Source: Paenibacillus tundrae
GTDB taxonomy: Bacteria; Bacillota; Bacilli; Paenibacillales; Paenibacillaceae
Assembly (NCBI RefSeq): GCF_036884255.1
Contig: NZ_CP145605.1
Location: 3,286,001 to 3,350,000, forward strand
Reading direction: 5' to 3'
Length of the DNA stretch: 64,000 nucleotides
A program made the translations under genes and the position numbers. Position 1 is the first letter of the stretch; every line of letters starts with the position of its first letter. Of this stretch, positions 27,352 to 36,790 are shown in pieces. Below the pieces are notes generated by a model that had not been told where the DNA came from, ran no database searches, and saw only the letters and a program-made list of their open reading frames with translations.

Positions 27352-28165
27352 GATAGTCTAGTCCACCTCGTTCTGGAACGACGCCAGGTTCAGCATAAGA
27401 CAGTATGGATTCGGCTGCCAAAAGCTTTTGGGTGTACGGATGTGTGGTTTGTGTCAGCACATCCTCAGCCTTGCCTGATTCCAAGATTCGACCTTCTCGC
27501 ATAATGACAATCTGATCCGCGCAGCGTCTAGCCAGCTTCAGGTCATGTGTGATGAACAAAATGGAGCAGCCTGTCTTCTCTTGAAGTAGAAGGAGCAGAT
27601 CAATTATTTCTACCCCTGTAACCCAGTCCAGCGCAGACGTGGGTTCATCTGCAATCAGCAGTTTTGGTTCAAGCAGCATCGCCACTGCAATGGATACCCG
27701 CTGCAATTGTCCGCCACTTAGCTGGTACGGATAGCTGACAACAACCCGTTTGGCAGGTAAGGAAACGTCATTCAGAGCTTGCTCGATCCGTTCTTTTCGT
27801 TCCTTGGGCCCCCATGTATAATGAACCCTAAGCGTCTCATCCAATTGTTTTCCTATCTGAAGAAACGGGCTAAATACACCTGTATAGTCTTGAAATACAT
27901 ACGCGATTTCTTTGCCACGCAGCCCATTCATCTGTTTCTCGGATAACTCCGATAAAGACTGGTCGTTAAATGTGATTTGTCCAGCCGCATGGCGCACCCC
28001 GTTTGGAAGTAAACGACCGATAGACAAACCTGTAAGTGTTTTTCCGCTGCCACTTTCCCCAATGACAGTCAGCCAGTCGCCAGCCTTTACAGACAAATGC
28101 ATATCGTGAATAAGAATCTTCTCTCCGGCGATAAGTCGGAGTCCTTTTAATTCGAGTAAACTCAT
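27344..28165 (-). CDS. ABC transporter ATPase, DppD/NikD/CntD type (second importer)
   Basis: 273 aa with start placed at ATG 28165 (MSLLELKGLRLIAGE): GGGAG lies ten bases upstream and this avoids a ~98-base overlap with the permease gene that the longest frame would give. Walker A GESGSGKTLTG, signature LSGGQLQRVSIA and Walker B LLIADEPTSALD are present. It pairs with the DppF-type subunit encoded next. Together they form the two-ATPase set typical of PepT-family importers. Confidence 0.88.
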   Translation of the reverse strand: MSLLELKGLRLIAGEKILIHDMHLSVKAGDWLTVIGESGSGKTLTGLSIGRLLPNGVRHAAGQITFNDQSLSELSEKQMNGLRGKEIAYVFQDYTGVFSPFLQIGKQLDETLRVHYTWGPKERKERIEQALNDVSLPAKRVVVSYPYQLSGGQLQRVSIAVAMLLEPKLLIADEPTSALDWVTGVEIIDLLLLLQEKTGCSILFITHDLKLARRCADQIVIMREGRILESGKAEDVLTQTTHPYTQKLLAAESILSYAEPGVVPERGGLDYHE

Positions 28166-28172
28166 CAGCTTC

Positions 28173-29015
28173 TCACTCCCTGCTTCGTTTGATATCCAGC
28201 CTATCGCGCACCCGGTCTCCCAGCATGTTGGACCAGAGCACGACGAGCATAATCGCGAGTCCAGGGACAATCATAAGGTAAGGTGAGCTATGAAAATATG
28301 CCCGTCCCTCGTTCAGCATGGCCCCCCATTCTGGTGCAGGAGGCTGTGCCCCCAATCCGATATAGGAGAGCGAGGCAATCATGAGAATGACTTTACCCAT
28401 ATCCAGCGAAGCGATCACAATCACATGAGACAACGCATGGGGTAGTAAATGCTTCCACAAAATCTGATGAGGACGTAATCCACTCAGGCGGGCGATGGTA
28501 ATATACTCCTGATGTTTCTCCGCGATCACGCTATTTCGAACGATGCGGGAATACGTAATCCATTTGACCGAAACGATGGCAATCATCAGATTGAAGATAC
28601 CTGGTCCCATCAGCCCACTAAGCACAATGGCAATAATAAAATCCGGAAATGCAAGAAAAGCATCCGATATTCGTTTATAGATTCGATCCAGCCACCCGCC
28701 TGCATACCCGGCCATTAATCCTGCGGGAATACCGATGGCGAGTGAACCGAAGAGAACACTTAAACTGGTTCCTACCGTATTCCTTCCCCCGAGCAGCATA
28801 CGGGATAATAGATCTCGACCAAGATCATCGGTCCCCAGCAGATGATCTATACCTGGGGGCAGAAGTCGTATCGCCAAGTTGACCGCATAGGGATCATGTG
28901 GAACCACATAAGGAGCACAGATCAAGGTCAAAACAACGAGTACCAAAATGATGATGTGAACGCTCATTTTTGGTTTTTGCACCGGAGGGGTAAGTCTAAA
29001 CTTGGTTTTAAGCAT
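28173..29015 (-). CDS. ABC transporter permease, DppC/NikC/CntC type (second importer)
   Basis: 280 aa. N-terminal helix MSVHIIILVLVVLTLICAPY, the family motif LLPPGIDHLLGTDDLGRDLL, and a C-terminal set of membrane helices with the EAA-like ATPase contact region YITIARLSGLRPHQI. The end MIVPGLAIMLVVLWSNMLGD is typical for the C-type subunit. It ends 8 bases before the likely start of the NikD-type ATPase and starts 3 bases after the B-type permease stop. Confidence 0.88.
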   Translation of the reverse strand: MLKTKFRLTPPVQKPKMSVHIIILVLVVLTLICAPYVVPHDPYAVNLAIRLLPPGIDHLLGTDDLGRDLLSRMLLGGRNTVGTSLSVLFGSLAIGIPAGLMAGYAGGWLDRIYKRISDAFLAFPDFIIAIVLSGLMGPGIFNLMIAIVSVKWITYSRIVRNSVIAEKHQEYITIARLSGLRPHQILWKHLLPHALSHVIVIASLDMGKVILMIASLSYIGLGAQPPAPEWGAMLNEGRAYFHSSPYLMIVPGLAIMLVVLWSNMLGDRVRDRLDIKRSRE

Positions 29016-29017
29016 GA

Positions 29018-29953
29018 TTATCGTTCCCCCTTCAACCGGATCTCGGGGTTCAGAACGTCATTCAGAAGGTCGACGAGCATGTGGATGATTGTAACGATCA
29101 GGCCCATCAGTACCATATAGCCCTGAATAACCGGATAATCACGACTCTGAATGGCATCAACAATGAATTTGCCCATACCGGGATAGGCGAACAGCACTTC
29201 AATCACGACCGTTCCCCCAAGCAAGCTTCCGATGCTTACACCAAACATGGTGACAACGGGAGTGAGTGCATGCCTGAAGGCATGTCTAAGGAGCACACTC
29301 GAGCCACCTATTCCTCTGGATCGTGCACCCCGAACAAAATCCTGACCCAGACTTTCCAGCAAACTTGAACGAATGAGACGCACGTATACAGCGGCCATGG
29401 TTAATCCCAATGTAAGGGATGGAAGCACCAGATGCGCAATGCTCCCCGTCCCCATAGAGGGAAACAGATGTGTTCTCACTGAGAAGCCTTCTATTAAAAG
29501 AAGCCCCAGCCAGAAGCTAGGGACTGAGGTGCCCAGTACAGCCAGAAGACGACTGAACCGGTCGATGACGCGATTGGGATATAAGGCGGACAATGTGCCG
29601 AGCGGAATGGCTATGACGATCAGCACAAGCAGTGAAGTGCACGTCAACAGCAAGGTTGCCGGCAATTTGTCCAGTAATTCCTCCGTTACCGGACGATTGG
29701 TCATATATGAAGTTCCCAAATCGAGTCGGACAAGACGTCCGAGCCACTGCCCGTATTGCACGAGCACAGGATCATTTAACCCCAAAGCCTCACGCTGTTT
29801 CTCCATTTGGGAAGAGGACACGGCCACATCATCCGAGCGCAGTATTTCCCTTACCGCATCACCGGGAGCTAATTTTACGAACACAAAGCTAATGAAGGAC
29901 AGAAGCAAAATAAAGAGAATGAACTCTATACTTCGTTTCAGGAGCTTGTTCAT
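29018..29953 (-). CDS. ABC transporter permease, DppB/NikB/CntB type (second importer)
   Basis: 311 aa. The first helix FILFILLLSFISFVFVKLAP with the following PGDAVREIL is characteristic of B-type permeases, which begin with a membrane helix, a periplasmic-side domain and then the core. The EAA-like loop DFVRGARSRGIGGSSVL and the end of GTVVIEVLFAYPGMGKFI match. Part of a tight five-gene operon: binding protein, B, C, D, F. Confidence 0.88.
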   Translation of the reverse strand: MNKLLKRSIEFILFILLLSFISFVFVKLAPGDAVREILRSDDVAVSSSQMEKQREALGLNDPVLVQYGQWLGRLVRLDLGTSYMTNRPVTEELLDKLPATLLLTCTSLLVLIVIAIPLGTLSALYPNRVIDRFSRLLAVLGTSVPSFWLGLLLIEGFSVRTHLFPSMGTGSIAHLVLPSLTLGLTMAAVYVRLIRSSLLESLGQDFVRGARSRGIGGSSVLLRHAFRHALTPVVTMFGVSIGSLLGGTVVIEVLFAYPGMGKFIVDAIQSRDYPVIQGYMVLMGLIVTIIHMLVDLLNDVLNPEIRLKGER

Positions 29954-29955
29954 GT

Positions 29956-31488
29956 CTATTCCACATCCAGTTGATTGGTCAGCATGTAATACTCACTTTT
30001 GCTGGTTACCCAATTTTTCACCCGATCTTTATACACAACGAGCGTATTGGGATGAACCAGGTAGGAGTAATAAGTTTCTTCATCAATATGCATCAGGATT
30101 TTTTCAATTAATTCATTTCGTTTATCGGTATCCACCATCTGATCCAACTGGTCAATCCATTTGTTCAGCTGCAAATCATTAATTTTGCCGAAATTCAGCG
30201 TCCCGTCGGGTTTGAAAGCTACATTGAGGAAGTAACTGGCATCTCCGCGTGGTGCAATTAATGGACTGTATGTGCCCAGGTCCCAGTCATCTTTGGTGAG
30301 CAGATAGTCTTCATAATTATCCACAAACTCAATTGTAATCTGGATACCGATTTCCTTCGCTTGTGCTTGCAGTACCTGAGCAAACAGCGGGAATTCCGCC
30401 CGTGATGTATACGTTACAAGCTTCAGGCTAAGCGGCTTGCCGTTCTTGCTTACTTTACCCTGTTCCACCTGATAACCAGCCTTTTCAAACCATGCCAGTG
30501 CTGCTTCGGTACCTGTCGTTTTGACTTCATAGGAAGGAATAAAGGAGAAACCAGGCATGAATGGTCCTGTTGCGAGCGTAGCCTGTCCACCCATAATCAC
30601 GTCCTTCAATTCTTCACGATTGACAAGAGCATCAAAGGCTTTTCTCATATATTTGTCCTTGAATTCGGGTTGGTTTGTATTAAAAATAAGCTCGTGTGTG
30701 CGCAAGCTTGTGACCGATTCCAAATGAAGAGTGGAGTCACTTTTCATCGTTTCCAGACTTTCAGTTGGCGGGCGATATACAATATCCGCATCTCCCGACA
30801 TCAGAGCCGAAAGGCGCGCACTCGCATCCTCATTAAAGTTGAATGAGGCACGACTCAGCTTGGCAGCTCCGCCCCAATACTCATCGTAGCGCTCCACCTT
30901 GAGTGAGCTTCCCGCTGTGAAGGACGTAACTTTGAAAGGTCCAGTTCCAACAGGTGTTTTGTCCGGGTCAGCCGCATTGACATCCAGAATGGATGCGTTC
31001 GGGTGAACAAGCTCGGATGGAAACTGCGGGAAGGGTTGCTCAGTCGTAATATTCAGTGTTTGACCGGATGCACTCATTTCCTTAATGTTCAAAACCTGTT
31101 CTACACCCGGATTCACCTTGATCGCCCGTTCAAGAGATTGTTTTACAGCTTCGGCATCCAGGGCCCGTCCATCCTGGAAGGTTACATTCTTCTTAATCTC
31201 AAATGTCCAGTGCTGTCCGTCTGTCGTGTCCCACTTCTCAGCCAGCCAGGGCTCGATCTGCAGATCCTCACCCAACTTAACCAAGGTTTCAGTCACTCCA
31301 GCTCTCAAAGGGGTATAATCTTGATGTGGATCAATCGTCTGGCTTGCAAAGTTGAACAAAAACGTAACTTCCTTGTCTTTCGTCGCTGCAGGTTGCGTTG
31401 TTGCATCCTTCGGCGTACTGGAACAGGCCGAAACGAAAAGCACTGTGCATAAAACCAAAATCATCGTTATTTTTCTCTGTGTCTGCAA
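29956..31488 (-). CDS. Metallophore/nickel-type ABC substrate-binding lipoprotein (second importer)
   Basis: 510 aa, SBP_bac_5 family. Signal peptide with lipobox VSAC near residue 23 (MILVLCTVLFVSACSS). The family signature TPVGTGPFKVTSFTAG is clear, and the overall length suits NikA/CntA-like proteins. It captures the ligand outside the membrane and delivers it to the permeases. Start is TTG 31488, with GGAGG ten bases upstream. A terminator at 31610 separates it from the metallophore operon, so it heads its own transcript. It is clearly a relative of the other binding protein in this window (both share TPxGTGPFKVTSFT and the LRTH motif), suggesting an old duplication. Confidence 0.85.
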   Translation of the reverse strand: MQTQRKITMILVLCTVLFVSACSSTPKDATTQPAATKDKEVTFLFNFASQTIDPHQDYTPLRAGVTETLVKLGEDLQIEPWLAEKWDTTDGQHWTFEIKKNVTFQDGRALDAEAVKQSLERAIKVNPGVEQVLNIKEMSASGQTLNITTEQPFPQFPSELVHPNASILDVNAADPDKTPVGTGPFKVTSFTAGSSLKVERYDEYWGGAAKLSRASFNFNEDASARLSALMSGDADIVYRPPTESLETMKSDSTLHLESVTSLRTHELIFNTNQPEFKDKYMRKAFDALVNREELKDVIMGGQATLATGPFMPGFSFIPSYEVKTTGTEAALAWFEKAGYQVEQGKVSKNGKPLSLKLVTYTSRAEFPLFAQVLQAQAKEIGIQITIEFVDNYEDYLLTKDDWDLGTYSPLIAPRGDASYFLNVAFKPDGTLNFGKINDLQLNKWIDQLDQMVDTDKRNELIEKILMHIDEETYYSYLVHPNTLVVYKDRVKNWVTSKSEYYMLTNQLDVE

Positions 31489-31609
31489 CGTTGTCTAACC
31501 TCCATCGATAAAAGCATCTGATTGAAAAAACAATACGTATTATATCGTACTTGATGGGTATGAATATTCGTAATAGCCCCAATGAGCTATTAAAGCTAAA
31601 ATTTGTGAC

Positions 31610-31646
31610 AAAAAAAGCTCAAGCCATTGAAATCAATCACTTGAGC
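31610..31646 (-). terminator. Terminator of the metallophore operon
   Basis: On the minus strand GCTCAAG, ATTG, an ATTT loop, CAAT and CTTGAGC form a two-part stem followed by seven T residues (arms 31617-31623 and 31640-31646). It lies 40 bases after the methyltransferase stop. Confidence 0.85.
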
Positions 31647-31685
31647 CAGGATGATACAACAATATACCCTTTCTATAATCTACCC

Positions 31686-32390
31686 CTAGAGACCATTTAT
31701 GCTAGCCTTTGGAGCAACAAACCGGAATATATAGGATTGTTCATAGGCAAACTGCAATTGATCTGCCACTCGTTTATACCACTTCTTACCATGAGACAGA
31801 TCGACCAATCCAGTTGGCAGCATGCGACGCACGCTCACCTGAAATCCTGCCAGCATGAACGCTTCGGATATGGTATCCAGTGTGTGATCCTGCATAGGAA
31901 TGGCTGCATTGCCGTTAATGCGATCCCTGATCTCGGGCAAACTGGGGTTGCTACCGTAGTCGGCAAAGGTAGCATAATAAATGCCACCTGGCTTGAGACA
32001 GGTTCTGATCTGCAACGCATGTTTATTCAGATCGGGAATCAAATACAACACGGCCAGACTAAAAGCTAAATCAAACCGATGCACAAACTGCTCAGGCTGC
32101 CCAGTAGCATAGAACTCCAGCGGCAGATCTCCCCTGCGCTGATTGGCAATTTCAATGGATTGACGTGCCAGATCTGTTCCAACACCTTCCTTGAAAGGCC
32201 GGTGAGAGTGTAGAAGCCTCAGGAATCCTCCCTGGTTGCAGCCGAAATCAAGAACACTGCATTGCTCCAGACGCTCTTCCGGTATAAAACCAAGTATTCT
32301 CTCCCAGTGTGGGATATGATCATCTTCCATCCCCTGATCTCCTTCTCCAGGGTGGTGCCACCATACATCATACAGCGTTTGTTTGTTCAA
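31686..32390 (-). CDS. Class I SAM-dependent methyltransferase in the metallophore operon
   Basis: 234 aa with start at TTG 32390 (the codon before NKQTLYDVWWHH), chosen because AAGGAGG sits eight bases upstream; the longest frame would overlap the exporter gene. Motif I VLDFGCNQGGFLRLL binds S-adenosylmethionine, followed by GVGTDLARQSIEIA (motif II acid) and the motif IV-like FDLAFSLAVLYLIPD, then LKPGGIYY. It is the last gene of the operon. Methylation of the opine metallophore or an intermediate is an inference from context only; the characterised staphylopine and bacillopaline pathways do not need a methylation step. Confidence 0.75.
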   Translation of the reverse strand: MNKQTLYDVWWHHPGEGDQGMEDDHIPHWERILGFIPEERLEQCSVLDFGCNQGGFLRLLHSHRPFKEGVGTDLARQSIEIANQRRGDLPLEFYATGQPEQFVHRFDLAFSLAVLYLIPDLNKHALQIRTCLKPGGIYYATFADYGSNPSLPEIRDRINGNAAIPMQDHTLDTISEAFMLAGFQVSVRRMLPTGLVDLSHGKKWYKRVADQLQFAYEQSYIFRFVAPKASINGL

Positions 32391-32430
32391 GATCATAACC
32401 TCCTTCATTTGAAATACGTAGGCCAAACAT

Positions 32431-33279
32431 CTATCGTGTCTTGTTCGCCCCTCTTCGACTTGATAGGGCGATACACCCCGTAACAATGATCACACCTCCA
32501 AGCACGGTAAGCATATCCGGAATTTCCTGCCAGAATATAAAGCCGAACATTCCGTTCAATACCAGACCGAAATAGCTGACGACCTGAACCACGATAGCAC
32601 TTTCATGTGTGAATGCCTGGGTCAGGAACACTTGTCCAAGCAGTGAAACCACACCAATGGCTAGAAGGTACACCGATTGCCTCGGGTCTGGTACGACAAA
32701 TTGCTGTGACATAAAGGGCAATGCGACCAGCGCTGAGGTAGCCACAAAATAAAATACAATTTCATAGGATGGATGAGTCTTGCTCAAGTAGCGAATGGAG
32801 ATCCCGGCTGCTGCCGAAAAGACAGCGCTTAATATCCCGACCAGAGCATAGGCAGAATAACTGGCATACTCATGGGGCTTGATCAGAAGTATTGCACCCA
32901 GGAAAATCAAGGGCAGTATCGCTATAGTTCTGCGGGAAAGTCGCTCTTTCAGGAAAATAACTGAGAGCACAATGACAAAGACGGGTGACATCTGTGCAAG
33001 TATGCTCGCGTCAGTTAATGGAATCTTGGACAAGGTAAAAAAATAGGCAAGCATGTACAACCCGCCGAGTACACCTCTTAATGCCAGCATTGGAATTCCT
33101 GTTCGTGAAAAAGAAATCTGTCCGTAACGCATCAATACGAGGATCAGAATAGTTCCAATCAGTCCGCGAAAGAAAGCAATCTCTGCGGGTGGAATCGTCG
33201 CACTGATCTCTTTCACAAGAACGTTCATCACACTGAATACCAATGAAGAGAACAACGCTAACCATACACCGTTTTTCAT
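32431..33279 (-). CDS. DMT-family (EamA) transporter, candidate metallophore exporter
   Basis: About 282 aa with ten membrane helices in two EamA repeats (for example ILPLIFLGAILLI and VYLLAIGVVSLLGQVFLTQA). Start set at ATG 33279 (MKNGVWLALF), after GAAGAGG; the frame opens six codons earlier. Opine metallophore loci usually encode an exporter that releases the finished molecule: CntE (an MFS protein) in Staphylococcus, EamA-type in other bacteria such as CntI of Pseudomonas. Its position between the importer genes and the methyltransferase supports the same job here. Confidence 0.75.
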   Translation of the reverse strand: MKNGVWLALFSSLVFSVMNVLVKEISATIPPAEIAFFRGLIGTILILVLMRYGQISFSRTGIPMLALRGVLGGLYMLAYFFTLSKIPLTDASILAQMSPVFVIVLSVIFLKERLSRRTIAILPLIFLGAILLIKPHEYASYSAYALVGILSAVFSAAAGISIRYLSKTHPSYEIVFYFVATSALVALPFMSQQFVVPDPRQSVYLLAIGVVSLLGQVFLTQAFTHESAIVVQVVSYFGLVLNGMFGFIFWQEIPDMLTVLGGVIIVTGCIALSSRRGANKTR

Positions 33280-33315
33280 TAGAACCTCTTCCATCATAAC
33301 TTGTGTAAAGAAAAA

Positions 33316-34107
33316 CTATTGCTCCAGGTCATATACCGCTGAAAGCAGACATTTTGTATAATCATGTCTCTCTGGCTCGCTGATTTGCTCGCTTGCAAAC
33401 TCATCAACGATTGCCCCATCCTTCATGACGAGGATTCGATTGCTCATCTGTTGAACGGCTGCAATATCATGGGAGATGAACAAGAATGACATCTCCAGAT
33501 TGGTCTGTAATTGTTTTAACAGCTTGAGAATATTCGCTTGCACGGTAACATCCAGGCTGGAAGTGGGCTCATCACAGATGAGCAACTCTGGCTTGAGGCT
33601 GATGCCTCTTGCAATGGCTACCCGCTGGCGTTGTCCTCCGCTCAGTTCATGGGGGTAACGGTCCAGATGTTCCGGTCCCAGTTCCACCATCTCCAGCAGC
33701 CTTGCCGATGTTGCACGTCTGTTCTCCCTGACATCCATCAGAAAGGGAGGTTTAACCTCTGGAAAATTGTCCAAAGGCTCCAGTACAGAACGCCAGACAG
33801 GCAACCGATCATTCAGGGAGGCATTACTATCCTGAAATACAACCTGAATGTGTTGCCTCATCTTTCGGAGCGTATTCTTTTTCGCCTCTACAAGTGAGGC
33901 TCCCAGCAGTCGTATTTCTCCATGATCAGGTTTTTCCAAGGCTAGCAGCAGTCGCGCCAGCGAGCTTTTGCCACTGCCGCTCTCGCCAACTAGCCCCAGA
34001 CACTCCCCTTTTTGTATGGTGAACGAAACCTGATGAACTGCTCGGACCGCATCCCTACCTCGTCCATAGGTTCTAAGCAGATTTTTAACCAGCAGTAAAG
34101 GCTCCAT
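33316..34107 (-). CDS. cntF: ABC transporter ATPase, CntF/DppF type (metallophore importer)
   Basis: 263 aa. Walker [15 protein letters not shown], signature LSGGQRQRVAIARG, Walker [13 protein letters not shown] and switch FLFISHDIAA. Second ATPase of the first five-gene importer, ending the importer block before the exporter. It starts 6 bases after the CntD-type gene ends. Gene symbol by analogy with the staphylopine importer. Confidence 0.85.
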   Translation of the reverse strand: MEPLLLVKNLLRTYGRGRDAVRAVHQVSFTIQKGECLGLVGESGSGKSSLARLLLALEKPDHGEIRLLGASLVEAKKNTLRKMRQHIQVVFQDSNASLNDRLPVWRSVLEPLDNFPEVKPPFLMDVRENRRATSARLLEMVELGPEHLDRYPHELSGGQRQRVAIARGISLKPELLICDEPTSSLDVTVQANILKLLKQLQTNLEMSFLFISHDIAAVQQMSNRILVMKDGAIVDEFASEQISEPERHDYTKCLLSAVYDLEQ

Positions 34108-34113
34108 CTTCTG

Positions 34114-34959
34114 TTACCCCCAAACTTGTGTTTCTTGTGGACTCGTATGCTGCTTGCGAGAGATTATCGGACAAGCCTTGAGCAGCGCTTGCGTATAGGG
34201 ATGGTGTGGGGCATGCTTAATCTGTTCCCGGCTTCCTATTTCCACAATATGGCCTCTTTGCATGACCGCGATTCGGTGTGAACGCTTAACGACCTGTCTC
34301 AAATCATGGGAGATCAGCAAAATTGCGCAACCGACTTCATGCTGAAGCTCCTGCATCAAGTCCATAATGGCTTGTCCAGTGACGACATCAAGCGCTGTAA
34401 TCGGTTCATCTGCAACCAACAGAGCTGGCTTCAGCATCAAAGCGGCTGCAAGTGCAATCCGCTGCAATTGTCCTCCGCTCAACTGAAACGGATAGCTCCG
34501 AAAGGATCGTTCGGCAGGAAGCTTTACACGGTGTAGCCAGTCTAGCGCCATTTCTTTCGCTTCCGCTCGTGTAGCCCGGGTATGTGTACGGATGACTTCC
34601 ATCAACTGATGGCCGACTTTCATGAACGGTGTGAAGCTGCCGCGATAGTCCTGAAACACGTAACCAATTTCTTTACCTCGCAGCGATTTCACGTACCCTG
34701 CCCGTGACTCTAACAAGTTTATCCCTTGGAAAACAATCTGCCCATGGGTAATGGCGAGTGGTTTGGTCAGAAGGCCGGCGATCGCACTGCCTGTAACACT
34801 TTTTCCACTTCCACTTTCTCCGACAATCGCCAGTGTTTCCCCGATATGAATATTAAATGAAATATCTTCCGTAATTCTGTGGTTGTGTCCCTGATGGACG
34901 GCACTGATCGACAAATGATTTACATCCAGGATGGGTTGCCCTTCCGTTAATTTCCTCAA
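34114..34959 (-). CDS. cntD: ABC transporter ATPase, CntD/DppD type (metallophore importer)
   Basis: 281 aa. Walker [15 protein letters not shown], signature LSGGQLQRIALAA and Walker B LLVADEPITALD. In the Walker B neighbourhood the usual DEPTSALD reads DEPITALD, a minor variation. Partner of the CntF-type ATPase. The gene lies between the C-type permease and that ATPase and is preceded by GGGAGGG just upstream of its start. Confidence 0.85.
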   Translation of the reverse strand: MRKLTEGQPILDVNHLSISAVHQGHNHRITEDISFNIHIGETLAIVGESGSGKSVTGSAIAGLLTKPLAITHGQIVFQGINLLESRAGYVKSLRGKEIGYVFQDYRGSFTPFMKVGHQLMEVIRTHTRATRAEAKEMALDWLHRVKLPAERSFRSYPFQLSGGQLQRIALAAALMLKPALLVADEPITALDVVTGQAIMDLMQELQHEVGCAILLISHDLRQVVKRSHRIAVMQRGHIVEIGSREQIKHAPHHPYTQALLKACPIISRKQHTSPQETQVWG

Positions 34960-34990
34960 TGCTTTTCCCTCCCATCCACATTAAAACACT

Positions 34991-35848
34991 TTAACGATTA
35001 CGTATGTCCAGATGGTCCCGAATGTCGTCGCTGATCAGATTAGAGCTGAATACAACCATCAGAATGCATAACCCAGGGTAAATCATCAGTTGTGGGGCCG
35101 CCTGGAAGTACGAGCGTCCTTCATTCAGCATCGCCCCCCACTCCGGAGCAGGAGCCTGCACACCCAGACCGAGAAATGAAAGCATCGATATCAGCAGAAT
35201 GAAACGGCCTACATCGAGTGCAGCCATGACCGCGAGCGGCGACGCAACCTGTCTTGCCAGATGACGATAAAGAATGATCCACATCCCGCTACCAGCCACA
35301 ACAGCAGCTTTGACATAATCTTTTTCCTTTTCCAGCAGCACAATACTCCGCACCAATCTTGCATACGTAATCCATTTCACACACGCCACAGCCAGCATGA
35401 CATGAAGCAGACCTGGACCAAGAAAACCGGCAACAGCAACAGCCAGTAGAAATTCAGGAACTGCACCAATGCCATCGACGGTTCTCATAAGTAACGTATC
35501 CAGCTTACCACCCCAAAATCCGGATAACATGCCTATGGGAACACCTATAAGGATGACTGTAGTCAACACTAGAAAGGATGTGCTCATCGTTGTTCGGGTC
35601 CCATCTATAATGCGGGACAAAATGCATCTGCCCAGATGGTCAGTACCTAGCGGAAATTCGGCACTGGGTGGAAGTAAACGATCGGACATACGAACCAGCA
35701 GAGGATCGTTAGGCAATATCCAGGGTCCAATGAGAGCGATAAGGAGGAAAAACAGAATGATGCCCGCACCGAGCCACAGTAGCGGACTCAATCGAAGACT
35801 TTGGCCTCTATGAAATTCCACAAGATTCTCAAGTGATGTCCATTTCAC
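34991..35848 (-). CDS. cntC: ABC transporter permease, CntC/DppC type (metallophore importer)
   Basis: 285 aa. N-terminal helix PLLWLGAGIILFFLLIALIG, the C-type motif LLPPSAEFPLGTDHLGRCIL and the C-terminal stretch MIYPGLCILMVVFSSNLI. Start is GTG 35848, overlapping the B-type permease stop (GTGA), so translation is coupled. It forms the channel with the B-type subunit. Confidence 0.86.
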   Translation of the reverse strand: MKWTSLENLVEFHRGQSLRLSPLLWLGAGIILFFLLIALIGPWILPNDPLLVRMSDRLLPPSAEFPLGTDHLGRCILSRIIDGTRTTMSTSFLVLTTVILIGVPIGMLSGFWGGKLDTLLMRTVDGIGAVPEFLLAVAVAGFLGPGLLHVMLAVACVKWITYARLVRSIVLLEKEKDYVKAAVVAGSGMWIILYRHLARQVASPLAVMAALDVGRFILLISMLSFLGLGVQAPAPEWGAMLNEGRSYFQAAPQLMIYPGLCILMVVFSSNLISDDIRDHLDIRNR

Positions 35849-36789
35849 ACGTTTCTCCCCCTTCCCGAGCGAATTCGGGGATCGAGCAGACTATAACTAA
35901 GATCCACAAGCACATTGGCTGTCACAATGAATACGCCTGTCAGCAGAACATATCCCTGAATAACCGGATAGTTCCGTTGAGTGATCGCTTCCATGACCAT
36001 ACTTCCCAGACCCGGCCAGGCAAAAAGAGTTTCAGTCACGACTGAACCTGCCAGCAGTGCACCCAGACTCATTCCGAAAATCGTAATGACTGGCAGAAGA
36101 GCGGCACGAAGTGCATGTCTGGCGATGACCCTCCACTCCGCTATGCCTCTTGCACGAGCGGCGCGCACATATTCCTGCGATAACGCATCCAGCAGTCCCG
36201 ACCGAAGCAAGCGGATGTACTCGGGGGCCATGACAAACCCCAGTGTAATCGATGGAAGAATGAGATGCCTGACGTTGCCACTGCCCATCGTAGGTAGCCA
36301 GTTTAGCTTGAAGGCAAAGGCGTAGATTAACAATAAGCCTAGCCAGAAGCTGGGGATGGAAGCTCCGATCAGTGCGAATAGTCGACTGAGATGATCCGGC
36401 CATTTCCCTTTATATTTTGCACCCAATATAGCCAGCGGGACGGATATAAGCAATAACACGACAATCGCACCTGAAGTCAACGATACTGTGGCGGGAAGTC
36501 GATCCATCATCAGGTCCCACACAGCCCGGTTATTAACAAATGACTTTCCCAGATCGAGCTGAATCACGCCCTGAAGCCAGAGACCATACTGCTGCACAAG
36601 TGGTAAATTCAATCCAAGCTGTTCTCGCACCTGTTCCTGATCCGATTGGGAGACAGCTCCCTCGTTGGCCTTCAATATCGTAAGTACGGGATCACCTGGA
36701 GCCAGCTTCATCAGCAGGAAGGTTGCCAGGCTCAGCATTAAAAGTACAAGGATCAGCTGAATGATTCGTGAAAAGGATTGCCGAACCAT
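35845..36789 (-). CDS. cntB: ABC transporter permease, CntB/DppB type (metallophore importer)
   Basis: 314 aa. First helix IIQLILVLLMLSLATFLLMK followed by LAPGDPVLTIL, then a 100-residue extracytoplasmic part and five core helices. The loop EYVRAARARGIAEWRVI contacts the ATPases. It is closely similar in plan to the B-type permease of the second importer. The start nearly touches the binding-protein stop. Confidence 0.86.
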   Translation of the reverse strand: MVRQSFSRIIQLILVLLMLSLATFLLMKLAPGDPVLTILKANEGAVSQSDQEQVREQLGLNLPLVQQYGLWLQGVIQLDLGKSFVNNRAVWDLMMDRLPATVSLTSGAIVVLLLISVPLAILGAKYKGKWPDHLSRLFALIGASIPSFWLGLLLIYAFAFKLNWLPTMGSGNVRHLILPSITLGFVMAPEYIRLLRSGLLDALSQEYVRAARARGIAEWRVIARHALRAALLPVITIFGMSLGALLAGSVVTETLFAWPGLGSMVMEAITQRNYPVIQGYVLLTGVFIVTANVLVDLSYSLLDPRIRSGRGRNV

Positions 36790-36790
36790 G

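Noticed and set aside
29373..30182. 269-aa plus-strand frame opposite the NikB-type permease and binding protein
   Set aside because: Composition rich in Arg, Ser and Pro as expected of antisense to membrane protein codons; no domains and two well-defined genes lie opposite.
31551..32069. 172-aa plus-strand frame opposite the methyltransferase
   Set aside because: It is the antisense shadow of a gene with clear SAM-binding motifs and runs through the terminator.
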